From contig CAKUQM010000032.1 of the NCBI GenBank assembly GCA_934675465.1, positions 1 to 20,123 on the forward strand: a stretch of DNA of 20,123 bases, in the 5' to 3' direction. Shown in pieces: positions 8,000-15,902 of this stretch. Under the pieces are notes generated by a model. That model had not been told where the DNA came from. It saw nothing but the letters and a program-made list of their open reading frames with translations, and did no database searches. The position numbers and the translations under genes are program-made. Position 1 is the stretch's first letter, and every line of letters begins with the position of its first letter. Source of the DNA: an uncultured Erysipelotrichaceae bacterium (lineage in GTDB: Bacteria > Bacillota_I > Bacilli_A > Erysipelotrichales > Erysipelotrichaceae).

Positions 8000-8027
8000 A
8001 AAGTAGGCAGCGTAGGCCGCCTACTTT
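8000..8027 (-). promoter_or_regulatory. Intercistronic stem-loop between oppA and oppB
   Basis: A perfect 9 bp stem (AAAGTAGGC and GCCTACTTT) closes a 10 nt loop. It lies 30 bp after the oppA stop and 42 bp before the oppB start. On the minus strand it is not followed by a U run, so it is unlikely to be a full terminator. Known opp and ami operons often carry such a structure, which protects or processes the oppA mRNA so that binding protein is made in excess of permease. That role is inferred here. Confidence 0.6.
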
Positions 8028-8057
8028 AATATTTAGTTTTTTAGTCTTTTGACTTAA

Positions 8058-10106
8058 TTATTCGCCAGCTTCCCAAGCAGCCTTAGCAGTTTCGTATTGT
8101 TCAGTAGTTACTAAGTCTTCTTGAAGTTCTAAGCCCTTCCACTTATCTTCACAAGTAGCTAAGCTATAAACCTTTGAGAATGGAACAACGTGAGTTACCT
8201 TAACACCCATTGTACCAGTTTGCATTGTAGTTGGGATATATAGAGCGTTAGCTAATAAGTAAGCATCAGCCTTAGCATATGCTTTGTAACGAGCATCTAG
8301 ATCACCAGTAATAGCATCAGCAGCATCTAGTAATTCTTGATACTTATCGAAACCTAATTGAGCCTTGATAGCATCATCTGAACCATATTCATCTGGTGCC
8401 ATAACTTCATCAGTTAGACCCATAGCATGCATGTAGTAACCTTCAACTGGTGAATAGATATCACAGAATGTCTTAGGGTCATTGAAGTCAGGGCCCCAAC
8501 CAGTGAATGTAGAGATATCGAAATCAGCTTCAGCAAAGTTTTCAGTTACATAAGCGATATTCTTAACAGTATTTTCATCTCTCATAACTAGTTCAACAAC
8601 AACTCTACCATCAGTATTTGCTTCGATAGATTGCTTCATAGATAGAGAAGACTTAACAAGTCTATCAGCTGTTTCAATTGTTAGCATATCTAAGTGAATT
8701 GGGTTTTCAGCAGTAATTTCGAAACCTAATTCTTCTTCAGCAGCATCTAAGTAAGCAAGAGCTTTTTCCTTGCTCAACCATGGCCATTGACCATCTGCTA
8801 AGTTAACTGTTTCACCAGTTAATTCAGTATAAGCTTCTTCGATTAACTTACCATAAGGAGTACCATCACTTGTAGAAACTAGGTTATAAACACTATTGAT
8901 GTTTCTGATACAAGCCATAGCAACTTCTGGAGCTTGTGTGCTTTCTACATAAGCAGGAACATCATATGCAGCCTTAATAGCTAAACGGAAGTTCTTGTTT
9001 AAGATAGCAGCTCTTGTACGTTCTTTTGCAGTTTCATCTGTAGCATAGTTAGTGTTATCGAAAGTAAGACGATTCATATTGAATATTACACCGAATGCAC
9101 TTGAGTTAGGCAATGTAGTAGAAGTGTAACCAGCATACTTCTTAGCTAAAGCTGTATAAACTTCAGGGTTTGTTGAAGGTAAGCTTGCACTTGCATAAGT
9201 ATTTTGTTCAAAACCTCTAATACTAGAATATGGATCTGAACCATCATTATAGATATAAGTTACTGAATCCAACTTAATGTTATCAGCATCCCAATAGTTT
9301 TCATTCTTTGTAATAACTGTCTTTGACTTAGAGTCAGCAGCAGTTAATACGAAACCACCACAGTATAGGATTGAATCTGGTGTTAATGAACCAAATGAAC
9401 AAGTGTTAACATCTGGATTACCTAATTCACAACCATCACCCATAGATTCCAAGAACTTTTCATTAATTGGATAGAAAGGCATATATTCTACTGAAGTATA
9501 GAAATAAGGAGTTGGAGTATCAAGAGTATATTCAACTGTGTATTCATCTAATGCCTTAACACCAACCTTAGCCCAAGCTTCATCTGAATAATCACCATCT
9601 TTTGAATAGTCAGCTAAACCTGAAATTACGCTTAAGTTTTGAACTGTAGCAGACTTGAATTCAGCAACGTGTCTTGCACTTGTTACAAAGTCTTGAGCCT
9701 TAACTTCATCGTAAATTTCACCAGAGTTTGTTGACCAGTTAACGCCTTTTCTTAAATGGAATGTCCATACTGAAGCATCTTCATTATGATCCCAACTTTC
9801 GGCGATTGCGCCAACATAGTTACCGAATCTGTCTGTTTCAACAAGACCATCAACGAAGTTAACGTTGAATTGAGTATCTTCTTGTAAAGCAGTAGTTACA
9901 TAGTCTAGTGTATTGATTTCTCTGCTTTCAGGAACAACTAGATTCTTAGTGTCAGATAGTTTTAATGTAGACAAATCAACAGCGCTTGTATCAAATGTTG
10001 GTTGATCTTCACCATCGTCGCCTGTATTATCACTATTATCCTTACCGCATGCAACAAGTGTGAATGCCATAAGAACAGCTAATAATACCATTAATAACTT
10101 TTTCAT
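8058..10106 (-). CDS. oppA: Oligopeptide-binding lipoprotein OppA (AmiA type)
   Basis: A substrate-binding lipoprotein of 682 residues, SBP_bac_5 family. The signal peptide MKKLLMVLLAVLMAFTLVAC ends in the lipobox LVAC, with lipidated Cys20, followed by an acidic Asp/Asn-rich linker. The family signature region includes WTFHLRKGVNWS in the first third. The protein would sit on the outer face of the membrane and deliver peptides to OppBC. I chose the ATG at 10106 because AAAGGGAGG stands a few bases before it; an in-frame TTG at 10127 would add seven residues that overlap that ribosome site and disturb the signal peptide. The length matches large Ami-type binding proteins. The mature protein has six cysteines besides the lipid one. 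It is the promoter-proximal gene of the permease operon. Confidence 0.95.
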   Translation of the reverse strand: MKKLLMVLLAVLMAFTLVACGKDNSDNTGDDGEDQPTFDTSAVDLSTLKLSDTKNLVVPESREINTLDYVTTALQEDTQFNVNFVDGLVETDRFGNYVGAIAESWDHNEDASVWTFHLRKGVNWSTNSGEIYDEVKAQDFVTSARHVAEFKSATVQNLSVISGLADYSKDGDYSDEAWAKVGVKALDEYTVEYTLDTPTPYFYTSVEYMPFYPINEKFLESMGDGCELGNPDVNTCSFGSLTPDSILYCGGFVLTAADSKSKTVITKNENYWDADNIKLDSVTYIYNDGSDPYSSIRGFEQNTYASASLPSTNPEVYTALAKKYAGYTSTTLPNSSAFGVIFNMNRLTFDNTNYATDETAKERTRAAILNKNFRLAIKAAYDVPAYVESTQAPEVAMACIRNINSVYNLVSTSDGTPYGKLIEEAYTELTGETVNLADGQWPWLSKEKALAYLDAAEEELGFEITAENPIHLDMLTIETADRLVKSSLSMKQSIEANTDGRVVVELVMRDENTVKNIAYVTENFAEADFDISTFTGWGPDFNDPKTFCDIYSPVEGYYMHAMGLTDEVMAPDEYGSDDAIKAQLGFDKYQELLDAADAITGDLDARYKAYAKADAYLLANALYIPTTMQTGTMGVKVTHVVPFSKVYSLATCEDKWKGLELQEDLVTTEQYETAKAAWEAGE

Positions 10107-10124
10107 GTGTTTTCCTCCCTTTGC

Positions 10125-10142
10125 CAATTATTTACATAATTG
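10125..10142. promoter_or_regulatory. Inverted repeat in the oppA leader
   Basis: CAATTAT and ATAATTG form perfect 7 bp arms around 4 nt (TTAC on the plus strand). The dyad lies just downstream of the predicted transcription start and before the oppA ribosome site. It could be an operator or a weak hairpin in the leader. The regulator is unknown; AT-rich sequence makes chance dyads fairly likely. Confidence 0.35.
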
Positions 10143-10151
10143 ATAATTCAA

Positions 10152-10180
10152 ATTTTATAGTAAAAGAAATTGATTATCAA
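10152..10180 (-). promoter_or_regulatory. SigA-type promoter of the opp operon
   Basis: TTGATA (10180-10175) and TAAAAT (10157-10152) are separated by 17 bp, close to the consensus at both boxes. The start point would fall near 10145, giving a leader of about 40 nt. A 13 bp dyad ATTGATAATCAAT (10181-10169) overlaps the -35 box and is a possible operator. Confidence 0.65.
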
Positions 10181-10220
10181 TAAAATCACTTACATTTCTT
10201 TCACTTTTTATGAAAACTTT

Positions 10221-11102
10221 TTACATTTGTGAAAGCGCTTTTATTTTCTTCATATCAATTTGTGACAAAACTATCGCTAAAAAGATAATTGCACAGCCAA
10301 ATAATTCCCTAGAACTAAGGCTTTCATGAATAATCAGCCAACCACCCAAGGCTCCAAAGACGCTCTCTAAACAAAGAATTAATGATGCAACTGTTGGATT
10401 GATATGTTTTTGACACTCAACCTGTAAGGTAATACAAATACTAGAACTAATACATCCTGTAAAGATAATTGGAACTAGCGATGACCTAACAGCATTAAAA
10501 TCAACAGGCATCTCAAACATAAACATTAAAATAGAAGACATAATAGCGCAAACTATATATTGAGTAGTACAGAAGATAATACTATCTAGCTTGTCACTGC
10601 CGCCATCGATAAGTAAGATATGTACCGCAAACAAGAAAGCACACAACATCGTCATCAAATCGCCTTTATTGATCGCAAAATCGCCTTTGATACATAAAAA
10701 ATATAAACCAACAAACTCAAAGAAAACACAAACCCAAGTCTTTAAATCAGTCTTCTTACCAAGAAAGATTGCTAAGACTGGCACAAGAGCTACATAAGTA
10801 GAAGTAATAAAACCACTATTAGTAGCTGTTGTATAACGTAACGCTTCCTGTTGAACCAAGTAGGCAACACATGTAATAATGCCTCCAACTATACCTATCT
10901 TGATTGAAAAAGTATTTTCAAGAATCTTCTTATCTTTCTTAAAAGCCAACAGAATAAGCATCATAGCCACTGAGAAATAGCTTCTAAAAGAATAGAACGT
11001 AAAAGTACCAAGTGCCTGCCCTCCTAGACTTTGAAAAGAAAATGCTAGTCCCCAAATAAACGCAATAAATAATAGAATCAAAGAATATTTAAACTGTTTC
11101 AT
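10221..11102 (-). CDS. EamA/DMT-superfamily transporter
   Basis: A membrane protein of 293 residues with about ten hydrophobic segments in two similar halves, as expected of two EamA domains. The first half starts with FIAFIWGLAFSFQSLG near 12-27, which is typical. A second half begins around 148 (GDLMTMLCAFLFAVHILLID). Family members export or import small metabolites such as amino acids; the substrate cannot be read from sequence. The gene stands alone between the tldE terminator and the opp promoter. I prefer the ATG at 11102; a GTG at 11108 is also in frame. Only 18 nt separate the start from the end of the terminator, with no Shine-Dalgarno sequence, so the transcript may be leaderless or depend on read-through. 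A weak -10-like TAACAT lies at 11115-11110. Confidence 0.85.
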   Translation of the reverse strand: MKQFKYSLILLFIAFIWGLAFSFQSLGGQALGTFTFYSFRSYFSVAMMLILLAFKKDKKILENTFSIKIGIVGGIITCVAYLVQQEALRYTTATNSGFITSTYVALVPVLAIFLGKKTDLKTWVCVFFEFVGLYFLCIKGDFAINKGDLMTMLCAFLFAVHILLIDGGSDKLDSIIFCTTQYIVCAIMSSILMFMFEMPVDFNAVRSSLVPIIFTGCISSSICITLQVECQKHINPTVASLILCLESVFGALGGWLIIHESLSSRELFGCAIIFLAIVLSQIDMKKIKALSQM

Positions 11103-11119
11103 AATCACAATGTTAGCAC

Positions 11120-11145
11120 AAAAAAACAGGTTTTTAACCTGTTTT
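11120..11145 (-). terminator. Intrinsic terminator of the tldD-tldE unit
   Basis: A perfect 10 bp stem (AAAACAGGTT and AACCTGTTTT) with a 3 nt loop is followed by a continuing run of U (11126-11120 within and after the stem). The 5' base of the stem overlaps the tldE stop codon at 11146-11144, so the ribosome would reach the hairpin as it terminates. Confidence 0.85.
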
Positions 11146-12406
11146 AAGAGATATCTAAATCATTGAAGATAAAGTACTTTGGGCCCTTATAAGACCTTGT
11201 AGTAGTCATTTCATTAGAGAACTTAACATTCTTTAAAGACTTATAAATATTACCAGAAACTGTAAACGATGTAAGCGGTACATACTTCTCTCCATCAAAA
11301 TATCTTGCAAGTCTAACCTCACCACCAAAGTAACCAGAGCTATCTTCCATTTGTGGCGAAGAGAAATGTTCAATGATGATATGTGGCTTACTTAAATAAT
11401 CATAAGTATCATAATTAGTAATTTCAGCTACATTATAAACACCACTCACCTTCTTAACACTCAAATAGTGACCAAAACGAATATCACCATAATTATCAAT
11501 TAATTTGCCATCTTTAATAAGTTTCTTAGAACTTAAGGCAACACCATTATGATCAAAATAAGAAGACTTGAAACAACCGTCAATATTAGCCTTTAAAGTT
11601 AAATCAAACTTAGAAGCCACTTCATCGCCAACGTTGAAATGATTTGTATGCAAATAAGATGACATATAGTCTGAATTGCTTTCAATTGTCTCAACAATCA
11701 AATCATTCATCTCACCTTGTAAAAGAATTGGAATATTTTTATCTAAATTAGAAGTTTTAACCGCTACACTTCTATCCCTTGCTAGTAAAAGCCAATTATT
11801 AACTTCCTCTGTGATTTCCTTTTCATTTAACTTATTAGATTCATAATACTTATATAATTCAAATTCATCATTTTCATTTCGCCAAGAAGGAATAATCTCA
11901 AACTCAATATTGGTTCTTTCACTATATTGTCTAACGTCCTTGGAATTAATAAACAAAGTACTTGTCTTAGACACAAAGATTTCAGTTGAATTGATATAAC
12001 CATCTTCATAGTTATCTGCCTTAAGTATCGCATTAGCAACCTTATTTGCAACCTTATTCAAATCAAATTCCTTATTTAAAGTCTTACAAACTTCCTTTTG
12101 ATCACAAGCTAGAGGATAATAAGCATTTAAAGCCTTCTTTGCCTTTAAAACAGCCGCATTAAGTTTTTTATTTAAAGTCTTCTTGTTATCAGCACTTGTC
12201 AATAAAACAGTACTCTTACCTCTTTTACCCTTTAAATCGACATAGATATTAATGCTGATATTTTCAGTATTAGTAGCTCTATTTAATTCAAGTTTCTTCA
12301 AGACAAAGAACAATTCGCTAGACTCTTTATTACTTATGATAATTTCAAAGTCAGCTATTTTTTCATTAGCCTTTAATACTTCTACAATATCTTTTTCATT
12401 CATCAT
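11144..12406 (-). CDS. tldE: TldE/PmbA-like protein, partner of TldD metalloprotease
   Basis: A protein of 420 residues in the peptidase U62 (TldD/PmbA) family. It has the family fold but no HExxxH motif, as expected of the inactive TldE/PmbA partner. The C-terminal third carries conserved stretches: GVALSSKKLIKDGKL, then SSGYFGGEVRLARYFDGEKYVPLTSFTVSGN. The pair forms a heterodimeric zinc protease which, in enterobacteria, matures microcin B17 and degrades unfolded peptides such as the CcdA antitoxin. The start overlaps the tldD stop by 4 bp (ATGA), and a second ATG follows at once, so the exact first residue is open. The tail after FTVSGN is shorter and more charged than usual. The terminator is fused to the stop codon. 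Confidence 0.88.
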   Translation of the reverse strand: MMNEKDIVEVLKANEKIADFEIIISNKESSELFFVLKKLELNRATNTENISINIYVDLKGKRGKSTVLLTSADNKKTLNKKLNAAVLKAKKALNAYYPLACDQKEVCKTLNKEFDLNKVANKVANAILKADNYEDGYINSTEIFVSKTSTLFINSKDVRQYSERTNIEFEIIPSWRNENDEFELYKYYESNKLNEKEITEEVNNWLLLARDRSVAVKTSNLDKNIPILLQGEMNDLIVETIESNSDYMSSYLHTNHFNVGDEVASKFDLTLKANIDGCFKSSYFDHNGVALSSKKLIKDGKLIDNYGDIRFGHYLSVKKVSGVYNVAEITNYDTYDYLSKPHIIIEHFSSPQMEDSSGYFGGEVRLARYFDGEKYVPLTSFTVSGNIYKSLKNVKFSNEMTTTRSYKGPKYFIFNDLDIS

Positions 12407-13779
12407 GATAATTTAGCCTCCGCTTTTAAACATGGACCACCATCTGAGACAAAAACCCATTCCTTATGGCCCTTGCCACACATGCCTGCACCTATAACTT
12501 TTCTTTCGTTTGAAACCATTGAAATAGAACTTAATAAGTCAACGACATAACCAGAAATTACAACTGGCGCAACAATCTCTCCTGTAAACTTGCCATCTTT
12601 TATTTCTAAACCATATGAAGCGGTACATTGAATTTGCCAGTTCTTTGGATCTTCCATACCATTATTTGTTTGACATAAGTAATAGCCATGTTTAACTGAC
12701 TTAATCATGTCATCTAAATTACTATCACCCTTTTCAAAGAAAGTATTAGTCATTCTTGTATAAACCTTACGCTTATAAGACTCTCTTCTACCATTACCAG
12801 TAGGAACAGTATCAAGTTCCATAGCCGATAAACAATCAGAAATACCAGTTTGTAAGATACCATCTTTGATAATACAAGTAGACTTAGCTTCTACGCCATC
12901 ATCATCAAAGAAATATGAAGCAGCACTGATACAAGATGCAGCACCATCATACATATTCACAAGATCACTGGCTACTCTTTTACCTACAAAGTCCTTAGCC
13001 TTAGCTCTGTTCTTTACAAACATATCCATCTCTACACCATGGCCGAAGGCTTCATGGGCAATAAGGCCTGAAATAGAAGGATCAGTAATGATTTCATACT
13101 TACCAGGAACAATTGTCTTAGCATTTAATAATCTTAAGGCAATATCAGTGCATTCCCCACTTAGTTCCATCAATTCATTTAACGCGTCAGCACTATTAGT
13201 ATTAGTACCACAAGTATAGTTTTCTTGAATATTATTCTCAACTCTTGTAACTACACTTAGCATTGCATTACACCAATCATATTTTTGATCAAGGCACTTA
13301 TTGTTAGAAATGAAAATCTTAGAAGTTTCTCTTTTTACAAAAGCAGTAGTCACATTGATAATTCTTGAATCAGTATCATGTGTCTTCTTCTTTAACTTAG
13401 ATAAACGGTCAAAAATTTCCTTATCGCTTAAAGGCTTTTCATCTTCTCTTAAATAAGACTCCTCATGCCTCTTTTCACTTAACATCTTAATATGGGCAAA
13501 ATAAGGACTCTTTAATTCGATTGAATTAATTACAGCATCCGCCTTTAACCCCTTAATATCATCACAAGAATATTCACTGTAATGGCCATCCTTATAGACT
13601 TTAATGACAAAACCACATTCATTGTCTAAATCATCAATAGAAGAAGTACTAGTACTTACCATAATTCTTTTTGTCTTAATGTAATTTCCTAAGATACTTA
13701 CATAATCATAAGAATTAGATAATTCCTTTACTAGTCTTTTTCCATCTTTGATTCTTGATTTTAAAAAACTATTTAACAT
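12403..13779 (-). CDS. tldD: TldD-like zinc metalloprotease
   Basis: The catalytic subunit, 458 residues, peptidase U62 family. The zinc motif HEAFGH (242-247, an HExxxH type) sits in the typical GLIAHEAFGHGVEMD context, and GAGMCGKG (430-437) supplies Cys434, which corresponds to the C-terminal cysteine that is the third ligand in characterised TldD. The intermediate GVEAKSTCIIKDGIL and VPTGNGRRES segments are also family marks. Cytosolic; it forms a barrel-like heterodimer with TldE and cleaves extended peptides. The ATG follows TTAGGAGAAAA. It lies 21 bp after the DUF4097-like gene and overlaps tldE by 4 bp, so production of the two subunits is coupled. No bacteriocin precursor is encoded nearby, so a general peptide-disposal role is more likely than toxin maturation. 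Confidence 0.93.
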   Translation of the reverse strand: MLNSFLKSRIKDGKRLVKELSNSYDYVSILGNYIKTKRIMVSTSTSSIDDLDNECGFVIKVYKDGHYSEYSCDDIKGLKADAVINSIELKSPYFAHIKMLSEKRHEESYLREDEKPLSDKEIFDRLSKLKKKTHDTDSRIINVTTAFVKRETSKIFISNNKCLDQKYDWCNAMLSVVTRVENNIQENYTCGTNTNSADALNELMELSGECTDIALRLLNAKTIVPGKYEIITDPSISGLIAHEAFGHGVEMDMFVKNRAKAKDFVGKRVASDLVNMYDGAASCISAASYFFDDDGVEAKSTCIIKDGILQTGISDCLSAMELDTVPTGNGRRESYKRKVYTRMTNTFFEKGDSNLDDMIKSVKHGYYLCQTNNGMEDPKNWQIQCTASYGLEIKDGKFTGEIVAPVVISGYVVDLLSSISMVSNERKVIGAGMCGKGHKEWVFVSDGGPCLKAEAKLS

Positions 13780-13800
13780 AAAATTTTCTCCTAATGATTA

Positions 13801-14322
13801 TTATAATTCAAAAGTATAATCAATGTTCCCATCACTATTCAGTTTTAAGAAATTATGAGCTAATTTTCTATCGCCCATACCAGCACACTCAATATGATAA
13901 TCCTCTTCATTACCTTTGATATTTATAATTATGTCACCCTCTTCACTATTGACGGTAAGCTGTTCTATCTTAGAACTTTTAATATAAACATCACCTAAAG
14001 TAGTGCTGATATTAGAGATAACCCCTGCAACATTATCTAATTCAACATCATTCGTATCACCTTTGATATTTAATTGAACAACTTCAATGTCTTCTAATTC
14101 GATATCATTTGTACATATAACATCTAAAGAATCAAGTTTATTATTAACAACAAGTTCTACCCTAGCCTTCTTAAACAAAGACTTCTTAGTTTCTTTGATT
14201 ATCATTGAATCATTTTCTTCATTCACTTCATATAAATCGTTATGTGAAAGATTAAGCTTAAAAGTATCACCTCTTTTAATTAGCAATGTGCTTTTATCGA
14301 GTTGAATAATTATCTTTTTCAT
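13801..14322 (-). CDS. DUF4097-like beta-repeat protein of unknown function
   Basis: A small acidic protein of 173 residues without signal peptide or membrane segment. After about residue 60 it shows alternating short beta strands (ELVVNNKLDSLDVIC, IELEDIEVVQLNIKG, GDVYIKSSKIEQLTVNSEEG, DIIINIKG), the pattern of the DUF4097 / putative adhesin fold of right-handed beta repeats. Because no export signal is visible it is probably cytoplasmic or bound to a partner. I chose the ATG at 14322, which has TTTAGGAGGC before it; a TTG at 14343 is in frame but would include this ribosome site. It directly precedes tldD-tldE (21 bp), suggesting a shared process, and follows a terminator-like hairpin after the M42 gene. 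The family match is by pattern only. Confidence 0.6.
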   Translation of the reverse strand: MKKIIIQLDKSTLLIKRGDTFKLNLSHNDLYEVNEENDSMIIKETKKSLFKKARVELVVNNKLDSLDVICTNDIELEDIEVVQLNIKGDTNDVELDNVAGVISNISTTLGDVYIKSSKIEQLTVNSEEGDIIINIKGNEEDYHIECAGMGDRKLAHNFLKLNSDGNIDYTFEL

Positions 14323-14349
14323 AAAGTTGCCTCCTAAATTCAATATACT

Positions 14350-14373
14350 AAAAAACTGCTATTTCTAACAGTC
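14350..14373 (-). terminator. Terminator-like hairpin over the M42 stop codon
   Basis: GACTGTTA and TAGCAGTT pair over 8 bp, with two G-U pairs and a GAAA tetraloop, followed by six U (14355-14350). The UAG stop codon of the M42 gene lies within the stem and loop. The stem has few G-C pairs, so termination may be partial, which would let some transcripts continue into the DUF4097-like gene and tldDE. Confidence 0.55.
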
Positions 14374-15408
14374 TTCTAAGTAAGCTTTTAAAACTTTTAA
14401 AGTATTATATACACCATCAACATGACTTCTTTCATAACCATGGGAAGCATAGACACCAGGTCCAATTAAACCATGTTTAACATCATAGCCAGCTTTCAAT
14501 GTAACTTCTACATCAGAACCATAATATGGATAAACATCAATGGCATAGTCTGCTTCTCCCTTAATAGCAGCCTTAACCAGCTTATCAACAATAGTTTTAT
14601 CATATGGGCCACCTGAGTCTTTAGCACAGATTGAAACTTGTGTTTCAGTGCATTCTAATCCATCACCTACACAACCCATATCGACTGAAATTGCTTCAGT
14701 AACATCACTTGGAATATAGGAACCACCATGTCCTACTTCTTCATAGACAGTGATTAAGAAATAAACCTTTTTATCTAGCTTGATATTGTTTTCCTTTAAA
14801 TATGAAGCATAGGCATATAAAGTAGCTACAGATAACTTATCATCTAAGAATCTAGATTTAATATAGCCACTACTTGTAATATGAGCTCTTGGTTCAACAC
14901 AGGCAAAATCACCCACACTGATACCTAGCTTCTTAACATCTTCTTTACTATTAACCTTTTCATCTAGGACAATTTCAACTGTATCAAAAGTTCTCTCTTT
15001 GGTGTTTAATTCACGATTAACATGGCTAGAAGCATTAGCTAATTGGAAAGTACCCTCATAAATCTTATTATCCCTTGTATATACTCTAACATTTTCTGTC
15101 TCAACATTAGAAGCTACTAAGCCGCCTAAGGGAGATACTAACAATCTACCATTAGACTTGATTTGTTTAACCATGCCACCTAGAGTATCACCATGAGCCT
15201 CAAACAAGATGACATCCTTATATTCATCAGGATTAGCTATAGATACTAAAATATTCCCCTTATTAGACTTCTCACAAACATAACCAAGCTTTGTAAACTC
15301 AGCAATCACCTTATCAGCAATCTTTTCTGTAAAGCCACTTGGTGAATCAACATTCAACAGTTCAATAGCCTTATTAGCAGCTAAATCTGCATATTTTCTA
15401 TCCAACAT
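14365..15408 (-). CDS. M42-family metallo-aminopeptidase
   Basis: A cytosolic aminopeptidase of 347 residues, glutamyl aminopeptidase / FrvX / CelM-like family. Candidate metal and catalytic residues are H72 and D74 (FEAHGDTLGG), D189/D190 (RFLDDKLS), E223-E224 (EEVGHGG), D243 (SVDMG) and the final His329 (HGYERSHVDG). The region from about 88 to 175 is the inserted beta domain that controls oligomerisation in the family, which forms large dodecameric shells. These enzymes trim N-terminal residues from peptides and would act on peptides brought in by the Opp system. The ATG at 15408 has GAGGAG in front; a GTG at 15414 would add two residues and overlap the preceding stop. Just 2 bp separate it from the membrane-protein gene upstream. 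Substrate preference is not predictable. Confidence 0.9.
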   Translation of the reverse strand: MLDRKYADLAANKAIELLNVDSPSGFTEKIADKVIAEFTKLGYVCEKSNKGNILVSIANPDEYKDVILFEAHGDTLGGMVKQIKSNGRLLVSPLGGLVASNVETENVRVYTRDNKIYEGTFQLANASSHVNRELNTKERTFDTVEIVLDEKVNSKEDVKKLGISVGDFACVEPRAHITSSGYIKSRFLDDKLSVATLYAYASYLKENNIKLDKKVYFLITVYEEVGHGGSYIPSDVTEAISVDMGCVGDGLECTETQVSICAKDSGGPYDKTIVDKLVKAAIKGEADYAIDVYPYYGSDVEVTLKAGYDVKHGLIGPGVYASHGYERSHVDGVYNTLKVLKAYLEDC

Positions 15409-15410
15409 AA

Positions 15411-15902
15411 TCACTCCTCTTCCTTATTCTTTTCAACGTAAACATTATCAACAGTCTTCTTAAAATAGAAACTTAAGATAATCATTAAGATATTAATCAA
15501 CAAGAATAAAATAAATTCTATTACATCATTACGGAAACCTTCCTTAACAACATAAACAATTCCTAAAATAATACTAATGGAATTTAATGTAATCAACAAA
15601 TTAGTATAAGTAGGAAACTTATTTAGTGACTTATTAATATCTCTATCAGTTAAATATTTATTATAGAAAAACAAAGTATAGACACCTGAATAAATAGATA
15701 ATAAATCGACAATTTGTAAGATATAGACAAACATCAAAATTCTATTTACTATCATGCCATAGAAACGATTAAAACCATTAAAGATTACTAACAATAGAAA
15801 CAAAATCGAAATTATCAATATTTTGATAAATAAGTTTTTCTTCTCTTCTTTGTTTAAGGCCAAATGATACAAATTATCAAAATTAGACTTATTATTAAAC
15901 AT
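15411..15902 (-). CDS. Small four-helix membrane protein, unknown function
   Basis: A protein of 163 residues that I do not recognise. Hydrophobic segments lie at about 24-41, 52-79, 100-118 and 126-147; the N-terminal 23 residues and the C-terminal tail (KKTVDNVYVEKNKEEE) are charged and probably cytoplasmic, which fits an even number of helices. There is no signal peptide and no known catalytic motif. Its base use is strongly AT-rich, as usual for membrane proteins here. The start codon shares one base with the ydiF stop (TAATG) and the gene ends 2 bp before the M42 start, so it is embedded in the operon and translated by coupling. A real gene is very likely from this tight packing; the role is open. 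Confidence 0.8.
   Translation of the reverse strand: MFNNKSNFDNLYHLALNKEEKKNLFIKILIISILFLLLVIFNGFNRFYGMIVNRILMFVYILQIVDLLSIYSGVYTLFFYNKYLTDRDINKSLNKFPTYTNLLITLNSISIILGIVYVVKEGFRNDVIEFILFLLINILMIILSFYFKKTVDNVYVEKNKEEE

Noticed and set aside
10107..10127. TTG start for oppA giving seven more residues
   Set aside because: The extra codons are the ribosome-binding site itself (AAAGGGAGG), and the lipoprotein signal peptide starts cleanly at the ATG at 10106.
10205..10222. CodY-box-like sequence upstream of the opp promoter
   Set aside because: Alignment with AATTTTCWGAAAATT leaves about four mismatches and it lies well upstream of the -35 box; not better than chance in this AT-rich sequence.
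10198..10235. Inverted repeat CTTTCAC/GTGAAAG at the end of the EamA gene as a terminator
   Set aside because: The arms are 7 bp with a 24 nt loop, one arm lies in the coding sequence, and no U run follows. Too weak to call.
14323..14343. TTG start for the DUF4097-like gene
   Set aside because: The extension would translate the AGGAGGC ribosome site; the ATG at 14322 is correctly placed after it.
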